Part shown: one piece after another, positions 21,995 to 45,569 of the stretch
Position numbering within the stretch: position 1 is the stretch's first letter
Layout: every line of letters begins with the position of its first letter
From: Eutreptiella sp. 'Long Island Sound 2002'
Taxonomy: Eukaryota > Euglenozoa > Euglenophyceae > Eutreptiales > Eutreptiaceae
Assembly (NCBI GenBank): GCA_964036045.1
Contig: OZ038385.1
Span: 4,278,001-4,342,000 of the forward strand
Reading direction: 5' to 3'
DNA: 64,000 nucleotides
Translations under genes and position numbers: made by a program
The notes under the pieces: generated by a model
Told to the model about the DNA's origin: nothing
Database searches by the model: none
The model's input: only the letters and a program-made list of their open reading frames with translations

Positions 21995-22243
21995 CAGGCC
22001 TTTGCTTAGTGGCTGGTTGATACTATACCGGGGGGGGGGGGGTCAGAGGCCAAAAAAAAGTTTGTGTACCCAAAATCGACCTCCAAGTTCGGGCCCCTTT
22101 GATAAATTTCATTTTTTTCCTGAGGAAAAATTTTCTGATGTGGGTGGGTGGGTGGGTCAGCCAAAATCCCGGGGGGCCAGTTTGACCCCCCCCCCCCCAT
22201 CTAATCACTAAGCGAAGTATAAGTATCACTAAGCGAAGGCCTG
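21995..22243. mobile_element. Non-autonomous TIR element with 8-bp duplication, hAT-like
   Basis: The termini CAGGCCTTTGCTTAGTG and CACTAAGCGAAGGCCTG are inverted repeats with one mismatch. The exact 8-bp duplication GGTAAGGG flanks it (21987-21994 and 22244-22251). The 249-bp interior has a G run, an AT-rich centre, GTGGGTGG repeats and a C run, plus an extra CACTAAGCGAAG near the right end. No coding capacity. Confidence 0.82.
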
Positions 22244-22619
22244 GGTAAGGGTCCCCCTGGGCCGTGCGCATTTGTGAAATGAAGCGTGCCCACCCACACC
22301 TTTGACACTGGTGTGTTGTCGGGAGATAGGAAGATGCCCACCCGCAGGGTTTAGTTGCAACATTGGTACATTTTGCTGAGCCCACAGTCACGTCACACCA
22401 ACAGGAAGTGTCCCGTACATGAAGTGAGCTTGGAACAGGGGTAGTTGTGTTGTATGTCGCGGGGTCCTGCCGAAAATTGGAACGTCTACTTTCGCACAAT
22501 TGGACGCATCGTGAACTGTTTTGTTTTTGCAACTTTGTCCAATCGGCTGTTTCTGCTGCGGCGAAACCTGATCTATGGTTGTAGCTGCTGAATGGCTCAT
22601 TCATGTGGATAATACTCAG

Positions 22620-22712
22620 GTCGCGTGACTTGCAATTTCACGGTGTTCAATCAATTTGGACAACCCGTGCCCACATATGACCATTCGGAGTTCCAAGTCC
22701 GCATTGTCCGAG
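22620..22712 (+). CDS. Exon, filamin/Ig-like segment
   Basis: The acceptor ATAATACTCAG precedes 22620 and the donor CGAG|GTATGG follows 22712. The frame reads RVTCNFTVFNQFGQPVPTYD, then SEFQVRIVR. A strand followed by N-Q-F-G-Q-P-V and F-x-V-x-I is the pattern of filamin-type immunoglobulin repeats (x-D-x-x-G-N-x-x...F-x-V) as found in surface proteins such as GEX2. It is joined in phase from 20491. Confidence 0.58.
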
Positions 22713-22838
22713 GTATGGTCCCGTGTGCGAATCTTCTGCCAGTCTGCACATGGGTCCTTCCTCTTCCGGAGACGCATGATCACGTTCTGCCTCTGACCAT
22801 GCAGTGCCCTCTAAGAGCCATACTGCACACCGTTGCAG

Positions 22839-23065
22839 CAGCGCTTGCTTGAGAGTTTGCGGGTCACTGCACATATACAACACCACTGGACGGGAACAAT
22901 CCATGATTGCAGGCTGCGCCAGGCTGTGGACGTGCCGCTGCATGAGGCACAAGATTCTTATCGGTGGGAGGGCCTCGGTCACTCCATCGGCGTGTCTGTC
23001 ATTGCCCAAGCGCAGGGCAAATTCGTCATGAGCCTCTTTGGGAGGGGAACAGCCCTGTTTGTCGT
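22839..23065 (+). CDS. Exon, filamin/Ig-like segment continued
   Basis: The frame is open from an acceptor at 22837-22838 (CACCGTTGCAG), or alternatively 22911-22912 (CATGATTGCAG), to the donor GTCGT|GTGAGT. It reads RQAVDVPLHEAQDSYRWEGL, GHSIGVSVIAQAQGKFVMSL and GTALFVV. The last part is the G-x-F-x-x-x-L strand pair that closes filamin repeats. The phase from 22712 does not match, so the acceptor is uncertain or a small exon lies between. Confidence 0.5.
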
Positions 23066-23860
23066 GTGAGTCCCGCGGCAATGCAGAAGGCAAGCAGTAC
23101 AAAACGCAATCCGAACCCCGTTCTGGTGACGGAAGTTGTTTTCTTTTTGCCTCGTTTGCGGGAACGCTGGCCGTTTCAGGGCGAGGGAGGGACCCATTGT
23201 TTGCCGCAGCGTTCTGGCGAAACCGGAACCGCGTTGCCCTTTTTTGCGGCTGCGAACGGGTGGTGGAGCTGCGAGACGGGTCGCCCTGTATGCGCGCCCG
23301 GTTACAGCTTCCGATGGATCGGTTTGTTGTGCGTAAGGGTTCGAAGGGTGTGCGGCGAAGGTATCAATGACCGGTCTCTTGGGGCTGGGAAACCTTTCCC
23401 CCGCCAACATTTTCCCTGCCGAAACACCCCCCGACCGAATGCCGCATACAGACATGAAGGGTATGGCACGGTATTCGGAGAAGAGAGCCCCGCTGCAACT
23501 CCTGCAGTCGCCCCAAGCGTGTGCCTTGTCTTGACGCGAGAACATCCCACCATTCTCTTCAGGGGAAGGCATCATTGGACCCCTGGACCCGGACCCGACA
23601 GGGATCTCATGGACGTTCACGTATGCTTCCTTTTCCCGTGCCTCAACTCTCACCCCAGCATTTGTAAGGTCGGTGAAAACATCGGTCAGCCCGTCCAGAC
23701 GATGGGAATCGGCGTTGAAACATTGTTTTTTGATGATTACTGAGCGCGGGTGCGGTGCGATGCACGCCCGCAGTGCGGCCCCGTGGGCATCCGACGGCGC
23801 GATCCTGCGCAATCCGCCAAAGTGTCCGACGATACAGATTTTCACTGGTGTGGCCACCAA
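22979..23860 (-). other. 293-residue open frame on the minus strand, status unclear
   Basis: One of the longest non-repetitive minus-strand frames in the window. Segments such as RLDGLTDVFTDLTNAGVRVE and AREKEAYVNVHEIP look protein-like. It overlaps the + exon at 22839-23065 and a possible + exon starting after TTCTCTTCAG at 23563. The local GC content makes chance openness possible. No family recognised. Confidence 0.25.
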
Positions 23861-26238
23861 ATACAGGGCTCTGCCCTTGCTTCAGCTTTCAAGAACCAAA
23901 ACAATTCACTGTCTTCTCCACTGTCCTGTTTGATATTGTTGCCCTCGAGTAAAATCACAGCTTCGTGTTGTTCCGTCCCGTTTGCTCATTTCTTTTGGCC
24001 TCTTGTGCAGGCTTCGGGGTGTACATTTTGGCGAGGTGCTCGTCAATGCAACGGAGGTTTAGGACACGGGAGGGAATCTGCAAAGGGTACGAGTTTGCTT
24101 TACCGAGGTCTGAAATGGGGATCTGCATGTCTAAAATGCTTTGGTACTCCCAGGGCCTGAATATGTGTGTTGCAAGTGTTGGTTGGGAATGGGCGACTCG
24201 ACCGACGAGTGCCCGTAAATCTTGAGAGGCAGGGTAAAGCACATTTTCCACGGAATCACATCGCCACACCTTGTTACATCAACCGGGTCGAGCAGGGCCC
24301 TCTAATTTTGGCTCAACACTCATAGTCTGATAAAGCTATCCTCCACAAAAGTGTCAAACGTGGCAAAACAGACAATGCCCAAGAGCACAGAGCATGTGAA
24401 TTTTCCCGCTTGCCGTGCTCATAATCATCCATGTCTCAGGTACTAACCTTGGGAGTAAAAGTAAAGAATTTTGGTGAACTTTGTGCTCGGCATTTTTGCA
24501 CAAAGAAAGCACCAGGGCTTTTGGGGTGTATGTTGGATATGCCACTGTTTTTTTTGGGGGGGGGGGCGGGGGCCTTTTTTTTTGGCACCCTCAAATTTGG
24601 GGGTTCCACAGTGTTGGGCCGAAAACTCGCTGCTAGGCCCAATTTCCCAAATATCGCGCAGGGAGAGGGGGGGCTTTCCTCAGGGTTGGGGGGGGGCGGT
24701 TGGAAGAAAGGACCCCTCCCTATTTTTTTTCATCTGGAAACTAAGAATCACCTCGCAGAGGTTGTTGGATCAAAACCACTCAGGCCCGCACATATGGTAA
24801 AATGCCACATACCCCCCCTCACTTTGAAAACCAACATGTGTCAAAAATCGAGATATGTGCCCGGCGAAACGTCAACCGCCAGCCCCAAAAGTCATGATGC
24901 CAGCAGTCGGGGCAGTTCCAGAATGGGGACATTGTCACAGTGGCATCATGAGCGGGTCCCCACCTCTCACAATTTGTTATTTGAGGGACTGCCCTCTTCA
25001 TCCGTTCCACTGAAAATGGCCAGTTGGCTGAAAAATCGACTGTGTCTAGCGACCTCTGGGAACCCTTAGGCCAGGATTGGGTCATAATTTCGTGCACTGC
25101 AAGCACACATGAACCCATAGGGAGCTATGTAGCACCAATTGGGCCCCTCTTGAGATGCCCATTGGCCCCGAAAAGGACCATTCTGGGGGATTTGCATTGT
25201 GTTGGGCATGGCTTGGTGGGCCTTTTGCGGCCACAATGTGTCAATCCGGACATGGGTCACATTCGACTCGGTCCCACTGTGACCCACCCACCAGCTGTTG
25301 GTCGAAAAGGGGTGGAGTGAGGTGGGGGAGGGGGGGGGGGGGGGGCAACGTCTCGTACCGCCACACGATCGCCGCGTTAAACAACACTTTCAGATGTATG
25401 CCTTGGGGTCAAAAAAATTAAGATTTTTGGGAGGTACAAAGCGTCTGAAACACTCTGTGCAGCAGACAGCAACTGCTAGATGCCCCCAACAGGACACAGC
25501 CACACACGAAGATACATAGAACCTCCATGAACCCAGTGATCAAAGTCTGTGATATTTGGCTGTTTTGAAGTACAATGCGGCTTGATGGCATTGAGCATGC
25601 CCATTGCTCAGCGCCCACACATTGCACAGCAAAGCAGGGGATGAACGGAGGAGGCAGGAGGCATCAGAACTGTGGTAAGGCCGAGAAGCAGGACAAATGG
25701 CCCTTCACCCTGGACATTAATGACCCAAGCATCACAGCAGCCGAAAGTCTGGGGCTGAAGACCGCTCCGCAGGAGACCGATTGGGTGCCGTCATTCGAAA
25801 AACGAAACGGAGGAAAGCACAACGACAGGATCGATTTGAGCCAAGTAATGGCTGCCCGGGGCCCCGCTAATCAAGGAGCAGACGAAATGTGCTGGGGAAA
25901 GAGGCGCTGTCAGCCGCGCCCGTGTCCCACTGCTTTCATGCCCAGGCCTCTGAAAACCCTCCGTTCCCAGGCGAGGGCGGAGGGCATGCTACGGGGGATG
26001 GAACGGCGTGATACGGAAGGGGCGCAATATCACTCTGCCCCAGGAGCGGGGGGGGCCGGCACCTTGTGGGGGTCCCATGCAATACTGTTGTGATGCGCGG
26101 CGTTTGGGAAAATGGAACACGTGTATTCCAGAATGATACGTGAGAAGCGAGGGTAGCAAGACGGACTTCTATTGCGGATACCGTGTACCAAAAAACATTC
26201 TGTGAAAACTCCTCAGTGCCCCCTCTTCATATCTGCAG

Positions 26239-26342
26239 ATATTTTGCCACGAATCAGACGGGGGTGGCATTCATCCAGGCATACGACAAATCAGGGGATC
26301 CTTTCGTAGCAGATCCTGCAAAGATCTACACAATCCCTACAG
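26239..26342 (+). CDS. Exon, filamin-like segment
   Basis: The acceptor CATATCTGCAG precedes 26239 and the donor ACAG|GTGTGC follows 26342. The frame reads YFATNQTGVAFIQAYDKSGD, then PFVADPAKIYTIPT. This is the F-x-I-x-A-x-D-x-x-G-D-P-F signature of filamin repeats in protist surface proteins. It carries one nucleotide over to the exon at 27202, completing Gly. Confidence 0.58.
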
Positions 26343-27201
26343 GTGTGCATGGAAGTGGTTGCCATGTGGTTTGGGCCCATTTTGCGTGAAAGAAAGCATG
26401 TGACGAGCCGTGCCCCCCGCCCCCCCCCAGCCCGGTCACCAGACATTTGCAGACATTTGGAACGCCAGAGACCAGACTTTTCAGCGTAAGGCAGATCCCC
26501 CCCACCCCCCCCCCCCAAAGACCCCTCGAGGCATCGGCCGGGGGTGTCCAAAGGTACACACGGGTGGGTCCACGGTCGCCACCAGAGGACACCGCAACCA
26601 TGCAACGGCAGTTTTGTATCGTGGGGGGAGCGAGGGAAGCAGCACGCCGGCGCCAGTCAATGTCAGTCAATCAATGTCCACGTAGGCAGACGTGTCTGCA
26701 TTAGATGTTCACACGGGCATCCCCAGGCCTGGGGGAGGCAGTTCAAGGCTCAAGACAATGTAATTTGGGCAAATAGAGGGCCAATTGACATAGTGTTTTT
26801 GCTGCATTTTTAAGGATGGCCTGCCCGGCGTCCTGCACCCCGCATTTCACAAACCCGCCTTCAGGGTGGTTGTTGCCAACGTTTCCCAAGGGAGTTCCGG
26901 GTCCTTCCCATGGAGACAGTGCCCAATGCAAGACAATGTGCACACCTGCCCTTCCCGCCTTAGCTACTGCTTTCGGGTCAGTTGCATTGTACGCTTTGCA
27001 ATTTTCTGTGTTGACGTTCGTTCATGCCAAGGGAAGCAATTTTCTCCTCTCGAGGCAAAGGTTGGGTGGTTGAGCCATGATTCAGATTGGAAGAGAAGCT
27101 ACACCTTCATATGTGAGTCAGTGAGTGCAGGCAGGTGTCACAGATGTTCACCTGGAACCCTCTTCTACCCTGCTCCTACAATTTGTGCCAACTCTCTGCA
27201 G

Positions 27202-27326
27202 GCTGTCGTTCATGTGAGTTCCGTGAAAGCATTAACGGTTGGAATTTGTATTCATGTTTGCTCGATGGGCGCCGATTTGTGCGTCGCCAGATTCAAAACG
27301 TAGAAGGGACCTGCCCTGTGTCTTAA
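27202..27326 (+). CDS. Possible terminal exon of the large surface-protein gene
   Basis: The acceptor ACTCTCTGCAG precedes 27202. In the phase set by 26342 the frame reads CRSCEFRESINGWNLYSCLL, then DGRRFVRRQIQNVEGTCPVS and TAA at 27324-27326. Four Cys suggest disulphides. Either the gene stops here or an internal donor (AAC|GTAGAA) is used. No further exon of the same protein is certain downstream. Confidence 0.42.
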
Positions 27327-29486
27327 GCCTCCACAAAGCATCTGCTTGATGTACAAATCGATCTGAGACTCACTGGCTAGGTGTGGGGCAGAGGTGCCAG
27401 ATAATATTTATTGCTTCATGCTGAAGGCATGCGTGAATGTGGTTCATGGGTGGATGCATATGGGCGGATGTGCACGTTGGGTTGGATCGGCGTATATGTA
27501 TGTTTGTCTGTGCATGCCTGCTTCATCGTGAAGCATGCAAGTCGTGAGGCACATCGCAGATTTGTTAGCAAGCAACCCACATGGACCACATTCAGGAACC
27601 GAAAAACTAAGGAGCCAGGTTGACGTATTTGAGGGAATCGTGACATCGTCCAGATTTCCTGCTTTCGGTAAACAATCCCCAAAGTCACACAGTATACCCA
27701 GGGAAGGTATCATCTGTACAGAGCCCTGAGGATTATGGAGGATGGGTCCCAGGTTTAATTATTATTCTTTACATTTCCTGTTGTATTTTTTCCCCTGTTG
27801 ATTGCAAGTACATGTTGTGAATGCCCATTTATTCAATGCACTCTTCTTCTCAAATGTTTTGTGCCCTCTGTCCATGCTCCTGTCAGCCCAACTGGGTTAA
27901 TGAATGCATTGGAAGCACGTTGAATACGGGTTGAACACCAATCAAACAGGAGACTAATGCAAATTAGACGTTGAACGCAAGTTTGACAATTCTGATACAC
28001 ACTGTGCCAATATCAATTAGTTGCAAAAGTACTTGCTTCCCAGCACAAGGTGTTGTTTACCGCCAAAAAAAAAAATAAAGTGCGAAAAAGATTATTATTT
28101 TTCAGCTGCATGCCCTTCGCAACAATGATTTTCGGGAAAAAAAACCCGCCAACTTTTTTGCCTCGCCCCCCTTTCTGACTGGAGCACACTTGTGCTGCAT
28201 TGTGCATCCCTTTTCTTGTTTGCCCTCCTTGCTTCAATTTGATGCATGAATTTGCAACTGGTTTGTTGAAAAACTGGTAGGCCTAAATCATCTGATACTC
28301 TTGCTTGTTGGTGCTTGTCGGTGCCCCGCCAAAAGGAGGCCAAACGCCAAAAAAATGCAAAAATACGAATCAGATTCTGATTCAGTGTGCCAAAAAAAGC
28401 TCCGCAAGGCTGAATTCTGCAGGAAAAAAAATTGCGAAGATGAAATATTTCTTCCTAGTTTGGGTGCTGTCGCAAAATTTCTGCGTAAATAAAATTCAAA
28501 ACACCCACCGCAAAAATTAGTATTCTGCCAAACGTTAATATTGGCACGGTATTGAATACTTAGTTTAGGGGCTTGGGGTTGGGGCACATTGTGGTGCCAA
28601 GGGGGATCAGCAGATGTTTGCCAATGTTGTGTTTCGGTGCGGAAGTTGGCAGGAGAAAACAAAGGAAGCCAGCAATCAGCATTCTAAATGAGTAAGGTTT
28701 TCGTGGGCTTTGGGGCTGGGATGGGTTGTTCCAGGACATCCTCTGGTTTCCCTTCTGAGTATTTCAAGCAACGTTTTGTTCTTTCAACGCATTGTGGCTC
28801 CTGCCAAAGCATTGCAAATAACAAATCGGCCTGGCCAATGGCTGAAGGCAAGCGTGCTTGGCAGCTAAAGTTCACTGAAAGACAACAGCCGTATGCACAA
28901 CAGTATGCAATATGTACATCAGGGTGCAAAGCACTGCTTGTGGGAACCAATGGCCTGAAAATGAGTTGAAGACAAAGGTCGAAATGAGCTGCAGGCACCA
29001 TACGTTGTATACGTCATGGTTTTGGAAATGCGCCGCAGGTCACAAAGCGTTCAGCCACCTTTGGTGGGTGTTTTTCGTGAATTGCTTGCGCTGCAAGACC
29101 CACTGCCCCATATCTACCAAATTTGCAGTCCACAAGGGTGTTGGACCCTCTCAACTTCGGCCTGGTGACACACCAAAACACACAAAAGAGGAAAGATCTC
29201 AGCTTGTGCCTGACAGACTGCCAATAGGTCAGTTTGAGGACAGCAACCGAAATTGCACGAAGTTTTGTGGCATTCTGGGCCGGTCTACACTGCACTGCAC
29301 TGCACTGTACCAAAGTACACTGCACTAGGCCACACTGCAGGACACCACACGGCTGCAGTAGCTCAGACCACGCTGCACCAAAGCACACCGAACTACACTT
29401 GTGCTGTGGGTGAAAACAGTGTGGGTCACTAAGCGGACGGCGGTCGCTTTTGGCAGGCGCCTCACAAAACCATAACCCCACAACGC

Positions 29487-29496
<10 letters not shown>

Positions 29497-29568
<72 letters not shown>

Positions 29569-29580
29569 GTATCTCTCTCA
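29497..29580. repeat. (CT)n microsatellite with interruptions
   Basis: TCTCTC run of about 80 nt with three short interruptions. Confidence 0.95.
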
Positions 29581-31544
29581 TAGCCAACAGTCCAAGTCTA
29601 AGAAAGACCAAAGTCCCAATTTTTCATCAATGAGTGTTTAGGACCGGGTCATGGTTGCAAGTAAGATCAATCGTCAGAGTTCAGGGAGGTCACGTCAGCC
29701 CGCCTCTGTTCAAAGAAGGGCGGGTCCCGTGATCAAATGTGCATTCCATTGATCTCCTGTACACACCCGACATGCCAAAGCCGCAGCAGCACACGTTTCA
29801 GAGGTCATAGATGTACCGTCACACGTGCTTTGGTTGGAGGCCTTGTGCTCGAGGCTGCTTTCTTTTTTGGTCAAGTTCTCAGTCTATCACAAGTTGCTGT
29901 GTGCCTTGAATGACTGTCTTTTGTGATTTGGGGCAAGTGTACAATACGTCTTGGAGTTGCTGTGTACTGCACTTTGGAATGGCTCTCAGGGGACGGCGAT
30001 TCAAGGGAGGCACACACAAGCAACCCAAAGGCCATTGATTTGCTCACCCACCGTGTTTGAGCCTAAGTTGGGGATCTTTGGAGAGGGTGATTTCATATCA
30101 TTCCACGACCACGGGTCTGCTCAATGGCGGCTGGCCATTAGTTGACAGCAACTGGGACAACGGCGCTTGGGGGTCAACCAACAGTGGTTGGTGGGTTTGC
30201 GACCGCCGATGGCAGACGTTGTCGTGGAAGACAGCTGATGAACGATGCACTGGTGGTATTGTGCAATCGATGGGCAGAGCGTCACGAGACGCTGTAAAAC
30301 AAAAATCATCACTGCCTCTATCACCTTGACTCCAACATTTGGCCGCCAACAAATGTAGCCCCCACTCTCAGCCTGACCCTAGCCCTGTTTTTGTGAACTG
30401 TGGAGGGCCAAGAGGGTTGACCGAGGGATACGTGGGGTCTGAGGGACTGTTTGGCAACGAGGGATATGTGGGATCTGGGGGATCGTTTGAGCTGAACTCA
30501 AGTAAATCGGTGTGCCACGCTGGTCGTCTAGTATTCTTGTTTTGCCTTGCGCGCAGAGTTGACGCTAGACTCCAGTAAGGATTTTGTCTGCATCTGGCAG
30601 CCCTAAAAATAGCAGGCAGCTGGCAGCGCATCCGGCAGCCTTCGGCAGAGACTTGGGTCGCATCCGGCAGCCAAGGGGGGCGGCCTGTTCGAATCCAGGA
30701 TCCCCCCCCCCCTCCAGACCCCCCAAAGTTTTGGAACCTGTCTTTCTCCAATTTTTGAGATTATGAGATTTTTGGGGAAAGTGCTGGCACCGAAGGCACC
30801 GAATTTTGTTTTTGGTCTCCTGAGGTTTTTTTTTTTGAACCCTCTGGTTGCGAGTTTGCCATTTTGCCCATTTTGCCCAGCCCCCCAAGACGTCAAATTG
30901 CCCCAAACCGAAATATTTTTATACTTCACATGTTAGGTCACCTGGGCATCTTCTGAATATTTCCCGAGTTTCGGCGCCATCGACATTGAGCGCGATTCCA
31001 AATTTCTTGAAAATTGCGCGCCCATATTCGGGTATCTAAGCGACCCAAATGGCCCCAGCCTCCACTGTCTCAGTCAGGCTTGAAGCCTATTTTTGAGTTC
31101 TCAGTGTGTCTGGAGTGCCAACAAAGGCGGAAGGTGAAACACTGGGTCTGCAACAGGTGTAGTCCGCTTTGCTGCTGGCGCTTTCCAAGGAACCGTTTGT
31201 TTCCCCAAAACTCAAGAACGTGTGCCATAGCACGCCTTCTTGAGCTGTCTGGGTCGTAAATAACCAATGGACACTGTTAGTAGCTCGCCGATGGTGGGTC
31301 ACGCCCAACTGGGCCTGCACTCAACTGGGCCTGAACCCCTTTCGTGCCAGCAGCCGCCCCCTGTCCGACCCCCAATACGGAGGTTCGGTGGTAAAAAGGG
31401 CGGTCCCTAAAGGTCATCCTTTGCGTCGAATGATCACGAATATGAGGTAAGAGATGTGTTCTTGGTCATTTGTTTGGCACATTTTATTGGTTGAGAGTGA
31501 CATACAAATTGTCACTGGTCGTTGATTGCATATGACACGTCTCT

Positions 31545-31570
31545 CTTGGCCTTGTAGCATTTGGTCTCAC
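31545..31570 (+). promoter_or_regulatory. Pyrimidine-rich AG upstream of the fibrillin start
   Basis: CTCTCTTGGCCTTGTAG ends at 31557, just before the first in-frame ATG codons (31571, 31640). It could be the acceptor of a 5' UTR intron or of spliced-leader trans-splicing. The sequence alone cannot tell which. Confidence 0.25.
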
Positions 31571-31639
31571 ATGTCCATCGAACCCGTATCAACCACACCG
31601 CTAACATCGCACCCTCCTGCCCTCCTCCCGAGAACCACG

Positions 31640-42734
<11,095 letters not shown>

Positions 42735-43437
42735 ACCCGCAGTGCTGAAGCCTCTGAGAATCCCAACGGCCATGTCAGCCAGTCCCATTCCTGGATCTGC
42801 TGTGCCGGAGCCGCAACGGCTGTATCAGCCTTTCCGAGTGCTGTGCCAGATGCCGTTGCGACAACCACTCGGAGCACACGAGTGCGGGGACAGTCACACT
42901 ATTCGGCAGGTTCAGCTGAGTGATTGGCATTCCATGGACCCCATCCTGCAAGGGGACAACAGCTCTCACATGTCTCAGTAAAGTAGGACTACCGGCGGGC
43001 TGCCGTGCGCCGTCTGAAGGGTTCACAGGTTCGGAGGCGGTTTGGGTTGGCCCGCACAATAGTCACATTACTGCAACGTGTTGAGCCATACATTGAGCAC
43101 GGCTTTATCGACCTGTAGCACGCGGAAGTGGCACAACTCAAACAGCACTGCAGGCTCTGGGTGCAGCTCTTGCAGCGCCTACTAAAGGAAGCGCAGGACT
43201 TTTTTTTTTGGTGAGTGCGAGAATTTTATTTACTTTTGTCAAAACACGTCCAGCGCAGCACAACAGCCGCCGATTAGCCTGAAAACCGCTGTCTTCTTTA
43301 CCTGAATTGCCGAATCGTGCCGCCAAACGGCCGTCGTCAGCTCCCAAAGAGGCGACAATAAGTGATTACCGAGCTGGGTTTACCCTGTCGAGGTTTTACA
43401 CCACTTGTTAGGGTCCAAGGATGAGCAACACATTTTA

Positions 43438-43491
43438 GCAGCAACAGCAGCAGCAAGCAGCAGCAGCAGCAGCAGCAGCAGCAAGCAGCAG
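43438..43491. repeat. (CAG/GCA)n trinucleotide repeat
   Basis: About 54 nt of CAG units with AAG interruptions. Confidence 0.9.
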
Positions 43492-43660
43492 GCGGTCCAA
43501 AAGTCCTTGCGACGACACCGTGGGTCAAAACCGGCATCCAAGTAGCTCAAAACGACCGGGGAGCAAACGTGCATCACCACAAACAAGTTTCGTGCCGGTT
43601 TGAGCCGTCTAGCCCGTTCTATGGCCGATTTAGTGTCCAAAAATGGCCGATTTTGGGCCG

Positions 43661-43684
43661 TTTTCAGGACGATCGTCCTGAAAA
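43661..43684. repeat. 24-bp perfect palindrome centred on CGATCG
   Basis: TTTTCAGGACGA followed by its exact complement TCGTCCTGAAAA. Half copies CAGGACGATCGT recur at 43687-43698 and about 43860. Confidence 0.9.
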
Positions 43685-45569
43685 CTCAGGACGATCGTTG
43701 GTCTGCCGCGTAGGTGTTTCCAATGAGGGCCGTTGTTCTTCCATGGCAATTGGGCCATCAAAGGAATGCAAATGGGTGGGGAATAAGGCGTGTGCCATGC
43801 CGTGGTGCCACGGGGTGGGTGATTTCGAGGTGAAAACAAGCCGTTTTTGAGCCATGTTTCAGGACGATCGTCGTGACCATGGAGGAACATCTGCAAAGCA
43901 AGCGGGCTTTGCTCCATGGTGATTTCCAATGCGTTACGCAAGACTACGACCCAGCTCGGTCCTAGTTTGAGTCTTGATCATTAAGGCGCGACCAATAAGA
44001 GACGCTGATTCTGGACAGCCCCAATTGTTTGCTTAAATTGAAAGATGTCTTGGGGAAGCATCTGCCAATCGCGTTTCCCAAACAGAAGGAATCGATTCTT
44101 GACGGATCTTAGGCATCGGAGGAAAGGGAGCGGCAGAGGGGCGGGGGTTAGCGATCAAACCGGAAGAGGGATCCGGTGGTCATCTGCAGCTTGTGGGGCT
44201 CTGGATGAGACTATGCGTCAGGCGGGCCACACTATGAGGCCGTGTTGGAGGCCGTGTGACAGGTCCATGCCGTCAGTTGGAGGCGGAGCGGGCCGCTGTA
44301 TGCACCGGTCCCACTGATGGGCATAGGCTGTGCATCTGTGCATTTGCTGTGTGAATGCCTTTGTGGCAGGCCGTGTTTCAATGGAAATGACGCACAGGGC
44401 GAGGGACAGGAGGTGTGACAGCTTAAGGAGTCGGGCAGATGGGCTCCTGACAAGAGCGCCTTTATAGGCGCACAGTGTCTTATTTTGTATTGTTGATTTG
44501 GTTCTATAAGTTCATGTATAATTTACCCCCCATATTTCGTTCCGCAAGCACTGAATATGCCCTCCACCGTTTTTTCCCCCTTTTCGATCACAGCTGTCAG
44601 CGACCTGGCCGACCCACCCAACGGTCGAAGCACTCGTTACCCGCCACACGACACATGGTCCACTCGACCGGACCGACACCCAGTCAACACGGTCACTTGC
44701 ATTCCGCATAAAACAAGGTCGAGGGCTGGCGTTGTTGATATCCTTTAGGAACGGCCCTGAATTTATGTCGAAGGTATTTAGGGCTGGGTAAGATGTTCCC
44801 CTGGACAGAAACCGCACCAGTTCCGAACCGGGAACATTTTACACATCCATAAAAGCATGCACGTTTACACTCAAGGGCATTGGCTCCTCATGCAAGAGTC
44901 AATGAGCTGTCAGGGCTTGGCCTCATATTCCGATGACCAGCCTGGCACCACACTGATCGTGGTTGTGGACAGAAACAGGGCCTGTTCTGATCCAACAGGC
45001 CTTCCGCCTAACTTGCCTTGCCTCATTGAACAAGCCTCATCCTACAATCCTCTGCAACGTTCATCATCATTCTACCATCACCAGTCTTTGTAAAGTCAAC
45101 CAACCTGAAGCACCACGTCAACACAACGAGTGCTCGATCAAAATGCCGTGTTTATTGCGGCACCATCCCGCTTCTCCTAGGTGGTGTTATAAATTGGACA
45201 GATTGTTCAATGGTGAATCTGCCTGTATTGACGTGCTTAGTCTTGTTTCTTCTTTTCCTTTTGTAATGACTTACTGACACATTTGTGTGCATGCTGCATA
45301 CAGGAACCAGCGATCAAGGGTGTGCAAAAATGTAGCAGAAGTAGATGCTGTGCATCCTATGCAGCAGAAGCAACCGTATTGATATCTCCGATCCTAGAAA
45401 TTTGACCAATCCCCTCGTGGCAAGTTCACCAAAACTCCAAAATTCCATACATAATGCTGAAATCCATTCGTTTCACATGGGCATGCAATGCCGCCGGTTG
45501 CCATGCATCCATATTTGACAAAGGATGCATTGAACAAGACACCTATCTTCACCCGGCCTTCAGTGTCAG

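Larger units (their letters stand above)
27327..31570. other. Intergenic stretch without supported genes
   Basis: AT-richer than its surroundings at 27740-28560. Contains a CACTG-type simple repeat (29286-29340), a (CT)n tract and repeated CGCATCCGGCAGCC words (30596-30680). Small open frames at 28688-28969 (+) and 30057-30329 (+) have no recognisable motif or convincing splice context. Confidence 0.4.
42735..45569. other. Intergenic stretch with simple repeats
   Basis: Holds a (CAG)n run and a perfect palindrome (separate entries). No supported gene; the open frames here are short and lack motifs. Confidence 0.4.

Noticed and set aside
24303-24317. ATTTTGGCTCAA, a 12-nt match to the 3' part of the dinoflagellate spliced leader
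   Set aside because: The 5' part of the leader is absent and no gene follows. Chance match cannot be excluded.
28684-29001. Overlapping + and - open frames of about 100 codons
   Set aside because: Neither has motifs or splice support, and both are open over the same bases.
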